From assembly GCA_947625975.1 (NCBI GenBank), contig CANQQL010000008.1, forward strand, positions 1 to 41,602: 41,602 nt of DNA, in the 5' to 3' direction. The notes below the pieces were generated by a model. The model did no database searches, was not told the DNA's origin, and saw only the letters and a program-made list of their open reading frames with translations. Every line of letters begins with the position of its first letter. The first letter of the stretch is position 1. The position numbers and the translations under genes were made by a program. The stretch is from an uncultured Bacilli bacterium. Its GTDB lineage: Bacteria; Bacillota_I; Bacilli_A; RFN20; CAG-826. Of this stretch, positions 24,410-32,577 are shown piece after piece.

Positions 24410-25958
24410 CTTTTACTTCTCCTTTTCTGTTTCGCTTATGTTTTATTTTATTAATTATAGTAATTACAATAAACAAAAAAGCAAGACCAAATATATATCC
24501 AGCATAATTAATAATCATATCTGAAACTTGACAACTCCTATCTTTTGGTATTAGCTGTAAAAGTTCTGCGGTTACCGCAATGCATAAGCCGGTCAAGCAC
24601 GAAAAGATAACTTTATTTTTCTTTTTTATAGTTAAAGAAACAAAAAATAAAGATCCTATAATACCATCTATTACAAAAAGGCCAAAGTGTCCGATTTGTT
24701 TTCTGATTTTTCCTCTCAATTTATCTAATTCTGCTTTATTTAATGTCGAGGCACTACCGATTTTGATAATTTTTTCGACAGTTTTTCCCGAATCTAAATG
24801 TGTCAACTTAACAACCGTTTCTCCCTTTTTTAGCCCCACTAGTAAGCCACTCGCAGAAATCTTAGCATTATCATTATTTACCGACCATTCAATTTCTTTA
24901 TAAGTAACATCACTAGGAAATAAACTATAAGAGAGATTAATTTTCGCTCCAGATTTAAAATATTCTAATTCACTTTCATTTACTTTGATTTCTAATTTTT
25001 CTAATTCAACTTTCTTTACCTCTATCGGTAATGAATTAGAGCAAACGGAAGAGTTAAACACTGAGCATACTTTGATTTCCGTTTCGCCTTCTTTTACACC
25101 TCTTAAATTATTATCAACACTATAATTTACTATGGAATTATCGCTTATGAAAATTAGAGATTTATCTTCTATATCTTCACTATCAAAAGTAATATCCAAA
25201 GGTGTTTTACGATTTATAAAAACGTCTCCTGATTTAATACTTATAGAAGTAGGCTTTTTTGCTTCTTCTTCTAAGACCTTTATTTTCATTTCACAAGATA
25301 CGCTACTATCGCTATTTGCTATGGCTTTAAGCATAAATTCACCAGGATTATTTACCAATAAATAATTTCCTTGAAGGGTGCCATTTTCGCTTGAAACTTC
25401 ATAACGCACATTTTTTTCTGTGCAATTACTAGGAATGAACTCAATTCCACCTGTAACATCGGGAAGATAAAGTGCGCGCATATTTTTTGTCTCAAAGCTA
25501 GTCTTTTTAAACGAAATAGCGGTAGGCATTACTTTTGCTTTTTCTGTAATTGTTATGTTAAAATCCACGGAAACATTTTGATCATCATCGGCAGTAATAC
25601 GAATAGTTGCTGTTCCCGCTTTAATTGCATATACATTGCCGTTTATATCTACACTAGCAAATTCAGGAGATAAAGATTCAAAGTTTAAAGCACTATTAGT
25701 TACATTATCGGGTGTAATCTTTGTCGTGATTTTTTTTGTCTCTCCGACAACCATGGTATTACTCGATGTTACTTCTATTTTCGTAGGCTTAATATAGTCA
25801 TAGTCATCTTTACCATTATTTTTGATGATATCGCTAAAGACGCCCGCAATACTATCGCTTTGGGCCCCGGAACTATCACCAGGCATTAAGGCTTCGGCAA
25901 AAATAAAACAATTAAAAAGCACAAAAATAATTAACAGAATGATTGACTTTTGTTTCAT
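24402..25958 (-). CDS. Ig-like (BIG2) repeat protein with C-terminal VanZ-like membrane domain
   Basis: 518 aa. A signal sequence or first membrane helix (SIILLIIFVLFNCFIFAEAL) is followed by about four BIG2-type Ig-like domains (near residues 57-135, 138-230, 232-310 and 315-400; for example PTKIEVTSSNTMVVGETKKI). The last 110 residues are VanZ-like: IGHFGLFVIDGIIGSLFF, then AVTAELLQLIPKDRSCQVSDMIINYAGYIFG, matching the E..Q...P.R...D...N..G pattern. VanZ domains are usually stand-alone proteins linked to teicoplanin tolerance or of unknown role. The start has AAGGTGA 7 nt upstream. Confidence 0.8.
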   Translation of the reverse strand: MKQKSIILLIIFVLFNCFIFAEALMPGDSSGAQSDSIAGVFSDIIKNNGKDDYDYIKPTKIEVTSSNTMVVGETKKITTKITPDNVTNSALNFESLSPEFASVDINGNVYAIKAGTATIRITADDDQNVSVDFNITITEKAKVMPTAISFKKTSFETKNMRALYLPDVTGGIEFIPSNCTEKNVRYEVSSENGTLQGNYLLVNNPGEFMLKAIANSDSSVSCEMKIKVLEEEAKKPTSISIKSGDVFINRKTPLDITFDSEDIEDKSLIFISDNSIVNYSVDNNLRGVKEGETEIKVCSVFNSSVCSNSLPIEVKKVELEKLEIKVNESELEYFKSGAKINLSYSLFPSDVTYKEIEWSVNNDNAKISASGLLVGLKKGETVVKLTHLDSGKTVEKIIKIGSASTLNKAELDKLRGKIRKQIGHFGLFVIDGIIGSLFFVSLTIKKKNKVIFSCLTGLCIAVTAELLQLIPKDRSCQVSDMIINYAGYIFGLAFLFIVITIINKIKHKRNRKGEVKDE

Positions 25959-25976
25959 TTATTTTCACCTTCCTTT

Positions 25977-26000
25977 AAAAAAACTAGATTTACATCTAGT
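25977..26000 (-). terminator. terminator of the alpha/beta hydrolase gene
   Basis: Perfect hairpin ACTAGAT (25983-25989)/ATCTAGT (25994-26000) with a 4-nt loop, followed by T residues on the minus strand. It lies just before the ribosome binding site of the Ig-VanZ gene. Confidence 0.8.
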
Positions 26001-26003
26001 TAA

Positions 26004-26909
26004 TTAATTGTTTTCTATAAACTTTAAAATATCCTCATAGACTACTTCTTTATTTGTCTCATTTAATATCTCATGTCTCATATCAGGATAAAGGATAGTA
26101 TTCACATTATTTAGCTTATACTTTGCATAGGTCTTTTCTAGTTTAAGAACACCCTTTCCGTAATTGCCGACAGGGTCCTCTGCTCCCGCAATTAAAAGAA
26201 TCGGTAAATCTTTCCTAATCTTTTCCAAAAAGCGAGGAGTACTTAAACGACGAAGACCTCTAAAAAATTCTTTATAAAACCCACATGTTGAACCATATCC
26301 GCATTTAGGATCAGCAATATATTGATTGACATTCTCCTCGTTTGTGGAGAGCCAATCGAAATCGGTACGTGGATTTTTAAAATGCTTATTGTATCCCCCA
26401 AAAGCTAATTTATGGAAAATTTTAGATTTTTTATTATAATTACGCTTGTTGACAAATATTCTTGCTAATCTATCTCCCAGTCGATAAGAAATCGATTTGC
26501 CATTTGATCCACAAATAATAGCGCATTCAACATGGTTAGAGTATCTTTGGATATAGTCTTGTACGATAAAGGATCCCATCGAATGTCCCATAATTATTGT
26601 AGGTTTACAGGTAACTCTTAATTTTGTAATAAGTTCATCAAAATAATTAACTGTTTTCCGAAATCCGGATTTTTCCCATCTGCCCAACTCTTCTAAATTT
26701 TCAACATTTTCACCTTGTCCATAGTGATCCATAACATAGACAGAGTATCCTTTTTTATTAAGAAATTCCGCGAAATCTTCATAGCGGCGGGCATGTTCTT
26801 CCATACCAGTAGCAATAACGATATTTTTTTTCGCATTATTTATAGGCCACGCTATTCCTTTTCTTGAACTTCCATCTTTAAAAGTTATTTCAAATTCTTC
26901 TAATGGCAC
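26004..26909 (-). CDS. alpha/beta hydrolase (monoacylglycerol lipase/lysophospholipase-like)
   Basis: 301 aa, no signal peptide. The serine hydrolase triad is visible: nucleophile in GHSMGSF, acid in GAEDPVGNYG and His in DMRHEILNE. The motif VMDHYGQGEN is typical of the lysophospholipase/monoglyceride lipase group, so a lipid ester substrate is likely. GTG at 26909 is chosen because AGGTG lies 6 nt upstream; a GTG at 26918 would overlap that ribosome binding site. An operator-like inverted repeat overlaps its promoter. Confidence 0.82.
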   Translation of the reverse strand: MPLEEFEITFKDGSSRKGIAWPINNAKKNIVIATGMEEHARRYEDFAEFLNKKGYSVYVMDHYGQGENVENLEELGRWEKSGFRKTVNYFDELITKLRVTCKPTIIMGHSMGSFIVQDYIQRYSNHVECAIICGSNGKSISYRLGDRLARIFVNKRNYNKKSKIFHKLAFGGYNKHFKNPRTDFDWLSTNEENVNQYIADPKCGYGSTCGFYKEFFRGLRRLSTPRFLEKIRKDLPILLIAGAEDPVGNYGKGVLKLEKTYAKYKLNNVNTILYPDMRHEILNETNKEVVYEDILKFIENN

Positions 26910-26933
26910 ATTTATCACCTATCTTTAATAAAT

Positions 26934-26962
26934 AATATATCAAATTATTGATATATTAACAA
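26934..26962 (-). promoter_or_regulatory. promoter with overlapping operator-like inverted repeat
   Basis: On the minus strand TTGTTA (26957-26962) and TATATT (26934-26939) have a 17-bp spacer, with TGn before the -10. The -10 and spacer are covered by perfect 10-bp arms AATATATCAA (26934-26943) and TTGATATATT (26948-26957), 4 bp apart, so a bound dimer would block the polymerase. Confidence 0.55.
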
Positions 26963-27042
26963 TCTTTTGTTTGGTTTGATTTTAAAGATAAATATACATT
27001 ATTACTTGGTTAAAACCATACACTTTAATAAAAGGTGATAAA

Positions 27043-27858
27043 ATGTTTCTTAATTTACTAAAATATGTTCTATTAGCTATTATTCAAGGCATCAGTGAAA
27101 TACTTCCAATTTCCTCATCGGGACATTTGATTATTGCGCAAAATTTACTAGGTTTAGATATCAGTAATATGTCGACTTCCATCTTTCTTCACGTTGGATC
27201 TTTAGTAGCAGTAATCATATTTTATTTTTCAACCCTAAAAGTACTTAGTCAAAATAGTTTTCGCTATGTCTTTAAAAAAGAAAAAAATTCCGAAACCAAA
27301 AAAGCTTGGCATTTAATTCTAATGATGCTTATTTCTATTTTACCGGCCGGCATTTTAGGATTGATTTTTAAAAGTAAGATTGAAGATATCTTTTCCACGA
27401 CGATTTTTATTGGTATTAATTTGATAATTACCGCAATATTGCTATTGTTTTTAACAAAAAACAAAGGGAAAAAAACCATTGATGAAATAACTTATAAAGA
27501 TGCTTTAATTGTAGGATTATTTCAAGCTCTGGGAATTATGCCCGGTATTTCTCGAAGTGGCATCACGACCATTGGAGGAAAGGTGTCTAATCTTAAAGAT
27601 GAAGACGCTGTGAACTACTCTTTTTTACTTTTTATTCCTGTTGCTCTTGGTACGGGTTTATTAGAAATAATTGAATTATGTACCGGAAAACTCGTTTTAA
27701 CAGAGCAAGAAATAATTTTAAATACAATCGGCGCTCTCATTAGCATGATTGTCACCTACATATCCTTAAAATTGCTTTTAAAAATAATAAAAAAAGGAAA
27801 ACTGTATTATTTTTCCCTTTATTGTCTAATTGTTGGTATTTTAGTGTTAATTTTTTAA
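27043..27858 (+). CDS. uppP: undecaprenyl-diphosphatase
   Basis: 271 aa, polytopic. UppP (BacA) removes a phosphate from undecaprenyl pyrophosphate at the membrane, recycling the lipid carrier used for peptidoglycan and surface glycans; it also lowers bacitracin sensitivity. Both active-site motifs are present: GISEILPISSSGH near the N-terminus and MPGISRSGIT near residue 168. Start ATG has AAAGGTGA 5 nt upstream. Its 3' end overlaps the convergent glycosyltransferase gene by 12 bp. Confidence 0.96.
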   Translation: MFLNLLKYVLLAIIQGISEILPISSSGHLIIAQNLLGLDISNMSTSIFLHVGSLVAVIIFYFSTLKVLSQNSFRYVFKKEKNSETKKAWHLILMMLISILPAGILGLIFKSKIEDIFSTTIFIGINLIITAILLLFLTKNKGKKTIDEITYKDALIVGLFQALGIMPGISRSGITTIGGKVSNLKDEDAVNYSFLLFIPVALGTGLLEIIELCTGKLVLTEQEIILNTIGALISMIVTYISLKLLLKIIKKGKLYYFSLYCLIVGILVLIF

Positions 27859-28851
27859 GATTTCTTCATAAATCTTTTTGAGTTTACTACCTATCTTAGA
27901 TATTTCCCGTTCTTGAGCTATTTTATATCCCGCTTCTTTTAGAAGACTTAAATCATTATATAAAGCATATTTTATTTTTTTAACAAATCCTTCAATGGTT
28001 TTAGCTTTTAAACAATTCACGCCATCTTGTAGCCATTGTTCGAAGACGGGAATATCACGGACCAAAACAGGCGTATTGCTCGCTAACGCTTCTAAAACCA
28101 CAATTCCTTCCGTTTCCTCTAAAGTTGGAAAAAAGACGAGATTGGCATTACTAAATGCTCCTTTGATAATATCACCATCTATATAACCGGGCATAATTAC
28201 ATTGTGAGGTCTTTTTTTAATTGCCCGTAAAATTTTTCCTTGCGTCATGATTTTATCCAAATGACCAAACCAAATAAATTTCACCTCAGGCATTTGTCTG
28301 GCAGTTTCAAAGAAATCCAGTATCCCTTTTCGCTCAAAGAATAATCCCACACCAATAACGACTTTTTCGTTGGGCTTTAACTTAAAATAATTACGGAAGG
28401 CTTTTACCTTATCCTCGGAATAAGCATACTCATTCAAATCTATTCCATTACTAACATTATAAACCGGACAATGCACACCTTTATAATGAGAGATTAAGTT
28501 TTTCGAATATTCGGTGGGCGTGATAATTGCATCGGCATGGCGATACATTCTTAGTATCATTCTATCGAAAAAAGGCTCTATTAACTTCCAGCAACGAAAT
28601 GATTTGCGAAAGTCTTCAAAAGTAGAATGACCATGAACGATTACTTTCTTTCCCAACTTTTTACTTTTTTTCAAAAGTCGATATGATTGCGAAAAATTAG
28701 TATTAATATGCGCTATATCATAAGTATCTTTCGGATTCAAAGTATATTCAACATTGTTAAGAGACAAAGCTTGTTGCTGATGGCGAAGTGCTCTTCCAAT
28801 GCCACTTATTCGCAAAGCATTTTCTTTTTCAAAATATAGTAAAATTTTCAT
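27847..28851 (-). CDS. GT4-family glycosyltransferase
   Basis: 334 aa, cytoplasmic or membrane-peripheral. GT-B fold retaining transferase: N-terminal domain with IVHGHSTFEDFRKSF, then VYNVSNGIDLNEY, then the donor-binding domain with VVIGVGLFFERKGI and FFPTLEETEGIVVLEALA (E-x7-E). The overall pattern is close to glucosyl-diacylglycerol synthases, so a membrane glycolipid is a plausible product, although a glycan role fits too. The ATG overlaps the stop of the GT2 gene (ATGA). Confidence 0.82.
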   Translation of the reverse strand: MKILLYFEKENALRISGIGRALRHQQQALSLNNVEYTLNPKDTYDIAHINTNFSQSYRLLKKSKKLGKKVIVHGHSTFEDFRKSFRCWKLIEPFFDRMILRMYRHADAIITPTEYSKNLISHYKGVHCPVYNVSNGIDLNEYAYSEDKVKAFRNYFKLKPNEKVVIGVGLFFERKGILDFFETARQMPEVKFIWFGHLDKIMTQGKILRAIKKRPHNVIMPGYIDGDIIKGAFSNANLVFFPTLEETEGIVVLEALASNTPVLVRDIPVFEQWLQDGVNCLKAKTIEGFVKKIKYALYNDLSLLKEAGYKIAQEREISKIGSKLKKIYEEILKN

Positions 28852-29780
28852 TCTTTTATATTAAATGTCTCACTAACTATATAGTTAGGACGCCCTTTCA
28901 CTTCATCGTAAATACGTCCGATGTAAGAGTTAGAAAATCCTTGCATAATGAGAATTATTCCAGCCAATAATGTGACTGTGGGGAAAAGCCAAGCCACTAA
29001 ACCTAGATTGATATTTAAAATAGCTAATATTATAAAGGTCACAAAAGTTATTAAAGAACCACATAATAGAAATAGTCCACACTTTATGGCCAATAATAAA
29101 GGATAGACACTATTGGCTAAAATACCATCTTCCGCAAGTTTTATCATCTTTTTTAGCGTCCACTTTGTGACGCCAACGCTTCGATTAGGTCGATCAAAGG
29201 AAATTGATGTTTGTCGAAAACCAACCCATGTAGCAAGGCCTCGTAAATAGCGATTATGTTCCGGTAAAGATAAAATGGCATCGACAACCTTAGAATCGTA
29301 AAGTTTAAACTCTCCGGTATCCGTAGGTATGTCCATTCCAGTAATTCTTCGCAAAAAGCGATAATAGACATGTGCTGTCAATTTTTTAAAAATTGTTTCT
29401 CCTTTTCTTTTTTTGCGTTTGCCATGAACTACTTCATATCCCTCTTTCCACTTCTCAATCATTTTCAAAGCCACTTCCGGTGGATCTTGTAAATCACAGT
29501 CCATAATAATAACGGCATCGCCTGTAGCATATTTTAATCCTGCAAGTTCGGCAGCTTGCTGACCAAAATTTCGTGAAAAATTAACAGATTTAACTTTTTT
29601 ATCTTTGCTAGCCAACTCTTTTAAAATTAAATATGTATTGTCTTTGCTACCATCATTAACAAAAATAATTTCATAGTCTTCTTTTAAAGTATTCATATAT
29701 TTCGTGATGGTCGTATAGAACAATTTAAGCACTTCTTGTTCGTTATATGCCGGTACGACAATTGAATATTTTGCCTTCAT
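28848..29780 (-). CDS. GT2-family polyprenyl-phosphate glycosyltransferase (GtrB/DPM1-like)
   Basis: 310 aa. GT-A fold with SIVVPAYNEQEVL, FVNDGSKDNT, the metal-binding IMDCDLQDPPE and FKLYDSKVVDAIL, then two C-terminal membrane helices (near residues 228-255 and 262-285). Relatives make polyprenyl-phosphate-linked glucose or similar for surface-glycan decoration. The ATG at 29780 is chosen because GGAGA lies 7 nt upstream; a TTG two codons earlier is less likely. It stops with TGA. Middle gene of a tightly packed operon. Confidence 0.88.
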   Translation of the reverse strand: MKAKYSIVVPAYNEQEVLKLFYTTITKYMNTLKEDYEIIFVNDGSKDNTYLILKELASKDKKVKSVNFSRNFGQQAAELAGLKYATGDAVIIMDCDLQDPPEVALKMIEKWKEGYEVVHGKRKKRKGETIFKKLTAHVYYRFLRRITGMDIPTDTGEFKLYDSKVVDAILSLPEHNRYLRGLATWVGFRQTSISFDRPNRSVGVTKWTLKKMIKLAEDGILANSVYPLLLAIKCGLFLLCGSLITFVTFIILAILNINLGLVAWLFPTVTLLAGIILIMQGFSNSYIGRIYDEVKGRPNYIVSETFNIKE

Positions 29781-29791
29781 AAACAATCTCC

Positions 29792-32236
29792 TTATAAATA
29801 TTTTGATAATTCTGTTGCACTATTGAGCCAAGTATATTTTCTAGCTGTTTTGATTGCGTTTTTTCTAATCCAATCTTGAGCTTTAGGATTCTCAATAATA
29901 TCTGATATTGTGTTGATTATATCACTTACAGATCTTTCATCTACTAAATAGCCATTACACGCAGTTATGATCTCGGCAATGCCTTGATGCTTACATCCAA
30001 TTGTTAAACATCCTCTGGCCATTGCTTCAAGATAAACACATCCAAGAGCCTCATAATATGATGGTAAGATAAATATATCACAATTTGTAAAGAATTGTTT
30101 AATTTTATTCTGCGAAATCTCATTTAAATATGTTACATTATTTGAAAGTTCAAGAATTTGTGTCAAATTTAATAGATTATTTTTTTCTACACCATTTCCG
30201 ATTATTACATAATTAAATTTAACATCAGGATATTTAAGGATTAGTTCCTTTAAGGCTTTAAGTACGTAGCTATGACCTTTTATAGAATATAAATTTCCTA
30301 CAGACAATAGGTTAATTTTACTTTCATCAAACTTTTTGATATTCGCTCTTTTTTTAAAAAAGATACTATCTATACCATTATAAACAACTTTTGTTTGAGC
30401 ATTCTTTAGTTTTTCCTTCAAATCGGCTTCAACTAATTTAGAAACACATATAAAAGTATCACATTTTTTGTAAGCGTGCTTATAAAACGCATTATAATAT
30501 AGTTTTCTAAATAATGGATGTTTTTCATCCACCCGTTTCCAAATATTCCTTGAATGTAAATATTGTAAAACTTGTACTCCCTCATTTTTTAATGTATCCA
30601 CAATGTAATTTTGAAAAGCCGGGGGATAAAAATGAATTATGGCATCATCAAAATGATATTTTTTAATTATATATTCAAAGTCACACTTAAAATCAAACCC
30701 TTTTGCAATCATTAACTTATGTAAATTAGAAGGTTTATAATAAACATGAATTATATCCACACCATCATATTTAGAATAATTTATTTTTTGCTTTCCTTCA
30801 TGAACATATATTACCTGCAAATTAAAGCCTAATTTAATAAGCACTTTTGCAAGATTATGAAGATATACGCCATACCATCTTTTCTCCCTTGTGGGATAAA
30901 TAGTCGTTATAAAACAAATATTTTTAATGTCCTTTGCTTCTCTTTTTAACGTTTCTTTTAATTGCAAAGCTGTTGTCTCAAAAACTGAAACAATCGCAAT
31001 CGTGGAAATTAAGCTTAGAAAATTAAAACTAAAAAATGGCAAATTTTCAAACATTGCATAAATACAGAAGGTCAGCAAACTGACAAGAAGAATATAATAC
31101 ATATGCTTATTAAGTTTACGAATAACACCTAAGTCCACAAATAGCCTATAAAAAACCCAAATATAAATAAAAGTTAAAACTATTCCACCAGTATTTAATA
31201 AATAAATATAACTATTATGAAAAAATGCCCCATTCAACTCATTTAGTGCCACAATTGTTGAAGAATAACCGTTACCTAACCAAACATTTGAAAAATTTAA
31301 CAGCGATGCACTTTTAACAAATATCGCATATCTTCCCATGATTGTTCCAAATACAGAATTTTTTAAAGATTCAATAAATTTGACCATAAACGGTATTTTT
31401 ATAATTTCAAACCAATTAAGCAAAAACAAAGTAATCGATAAAGCAAAAAGAATAATCAGAAAAATTTTAAAAATAATAACTTTTGTTTTCTGTTCCCTAA
31501 AATAAAATAACAATAATAAAGTGAGAATAAGCATAGATGCAATAGCAGTTCTACAGACAAAAATAATATTCGGAACAAATAAAAATAAATATAATAAACA
31601 ATAAACTTTTTTCTTTTCTAAGGAATATAAATATAAGCACAAGAGCGCTGTAACAAATATCATTACCCCCATTGTATTTTTATTAGAAAATGAAAATAAA
31701 TAATCTAACCCATACCAATTAAAGTTAGTAAAATTGGCAATTAATCCTTTAAAATCAGAAAATACTAGATATGCCGAAGCGACAATAATTAAAATATATA
31801 AGCTAAAGCACAAAAATTTAATATGTCCTTTATTTATAAGTGGCGATAAAACATAAAGAACAAAATACATTTCTACAAGAATGACCACGACTGTTTTTAT
31901 ATTGCTGAAGAGTTCATCTAAAGGTATATTTTGCGTTCGGCCAACTATATAAAAATACAAAGCATAAATTACACAGATAGCAAAAAAGGCCAAGGTAGTT
32001 TTTAATTTAAATTTGCATTTATTAATTGAAAACCATGTAATAGATAATGCTACAGCTGTTAATATGCAAACAATGTTTATCGCTTGAGTAAAAGCATTAT
32101 TAGGAATAAGAGTATCGATAATAGAAGACGAATCTAGTTGCACAATAGATAGTAATAAATGTAAAAGCATAATAAAAGTAAAACAAATTATTATTTTGCT
32201 AATTACTTTTTGAATTTTATAGTTTGTAGCATCCAT
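29792..32236 (-). CDS. fusion of O-antigen ligase/polymerase-like membrane domain and GT4 glycosyltransferase
   Basis: 814 aa in one uninterrupted frame. Residues 1 to about 425 have 10-12 membrane segments and the plan of Wzy/WaaL proteins, including a long loop before GAFFHNSYIYLLNTGGIVLT (the conserved H of the ligase family). From about residue 435 the protein becomes a soluble GT4 transferase: NICFITTIYPTREKRWYGVY, YNGIDSIFF, INLLSVGNLYSIKGH and SYYEALGCVYLEAMARG (E-x7-E). Such activities are normally separate proteins. The product is probably part of a capsule or surface polysaccharide. A strong promoter and two very short open frames precede it. Confidence 0.8.
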   Translation of the reverse strand: MDATNYKIQKVISKIIICFTFIMLLHLLLSIVQLDSSSIIDTLIPNNAFTQAINIVCILTAVALSITWFSINKCKFKLKTTLAFFAICVIYALYFYIVGRTQNIPLDELFSNIKTVVVILVEMYFVLYVLSPLINKGHIKFLCFSLYILIIVASAYLVFSDFKGLIANFTNFNWYGLDYLFSFSNKNTMGVMIFVTALLCLYLYSLEKKKVYCLLYLFLFVPNIIFVCRTAIASMLILTLLLLFYFREQKTKVIIFKIFLIILFALSITLFLLNWFEIIKIPFMVKFIESLKNSVFGTIMGRYAIFVKSASLLNFSNVWLGNGYSSTIVALNELNGAFFHNSYIYLLNTGGIVLTFIYIWVFYRLFVDLGVIRKLNKHMYYILLVSLLTFCIYAMFENLPFFSFNFLSLISTIAIVSVFETTALQLKETLKREAKDIKNICFITTIYPTREKRWYGVYLHNLAKVLIKLGFNLQVIYVHEGKQKINYSKYDGVDIIHVYYKPSNLHKLMIAKGFDFKCDFEYIIKKYHFDDAIIHFYPPAFQNYIVDTLKNEGVQVLQYLHSRNIWKRVDEKHPLFRKLYYNAFYKHAYKKCDTFICVSKLVEADLKEKLKNAQTKVVYNGIDSIFFKKRANIKKFDESKINLLSVGNLYSIKGHSYVLKALKELILKYPDVKFNYVIIGNGVEKNNLLNLTQILELSNNVTYLNEISQNKIKQFFTNCDIFILPSYYEALGCVYLEAMARGCLTIGCKHQGIAEIITACNGYLVDERSVSDIINTISDIIENPKAQDWIRKNAIKTARKYTWLNSATELSKYL

Positions 32237-32238
32237 TT

Positions 32239-32334
32239 TTATGCATATACCTTTCTAATCTTTGTCTTAAAATTTGTTTTTAATGAAACAATTAATAATG
32301 CTATAATAACTTCTACTCCAACTCTAATTTTCAA
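32239..32334 (-). CDS. possible 31-aa membrane peptide upstream of the polymerase-GT4 gene
   Basis: Short frame beginning TTG at 32334 with an excellent G-rich ribosome binding site (AAGGGGGC) and ending in TAA 2 bp before the ATG of the 814-aa gene. The product, MKIRVGVEVIIALLIVSLK plus 12 mostly polar residues, has one membrane helix. It could be a real small protein or a leader whose translation is coupled to the next gene. Confidence 0.45.
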   Translation of the reverse strand: MKIRVGVEVIIALLIVSLKTNFKTKIRKVYA

Positions 32335-32349
32335 ATATATTTTGCCCCC

Positions 32350-32436
32350 TTATTTTAGCTTAAATAATTTTCCTAAAACCGATAATTTTTTATAATACTT
32401 ATTTTTTATGTCTCGATTTAAAGATGATTTTTTCAT
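32350..32436 (-). CDS. possible 28-aa basic leader peptide
   Basis: Begins at ATG 32436, about 17 nt from the predicted transcription start, and ends inside the ribosome binding site of the next small frame. The product is Lys-rich (MKKSSLNRDIKNKYYKK...). No Shine-Dalgarno sequence was seen, so it is uncertain. The rest of 32437-32577 holds only the promoter and a terminator. Confidence 0.25.
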   Translation of the reverse strand: MKKSSLNRDIKNKYYKKLSVLGKLFKLK

Positions 32437-32459
32437 TTTTAATCATCATACACAAATTA

Positions 32460-32488
32460 ATTATACTAATTATATTGTGGGATGTAAA
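32460..32488 (-). promoter_or_regulatory. strong promoter of the glycan operon
   Basis: On the minus strand TTTACA (32483-32488, 5/6) and a perfect TATAAT (32460-32465) have a 17-bp spacer. Confidence 0.82.
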
Positions 32489-32536
32489 TAAAAGTAAACC
32501 CAATCAACAAGAATTGTTTATTTTGTTTTACAAAAT

Positions 32537-32563
32537 AAAACGAGTGAAAATCTCACTCGTTTT
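32537..32563 (-). terminator. terminator of the opp-LRR operon
   Basis: Perfect 11-bp arms AAAACGAGTGA (32537-32547) and TCACTCGTTTT (32553-32563) with a 5-nt loop. It lies directly after the LRR gene stop codon. Confidence 0.88.
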
Positions 32564-32577
32564 AATAGAATTTTAAT

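Noticed and set aside
27847-27858. 12-bp tail-to-tail overlap of uppP and the GT4 gene as a regulatory antisense device
   Set aside because: Short convergent overlaps are common in compact genomes and no structure supports a special role.
28848-28850. Possibility that TGA codes for Trp (Mollicutes code)
   Set aside because: The GT2 gene ends in TGA at the expected family length and all Trp codons checked in conserved motifs are TGG, so the standard bacterial code fits.
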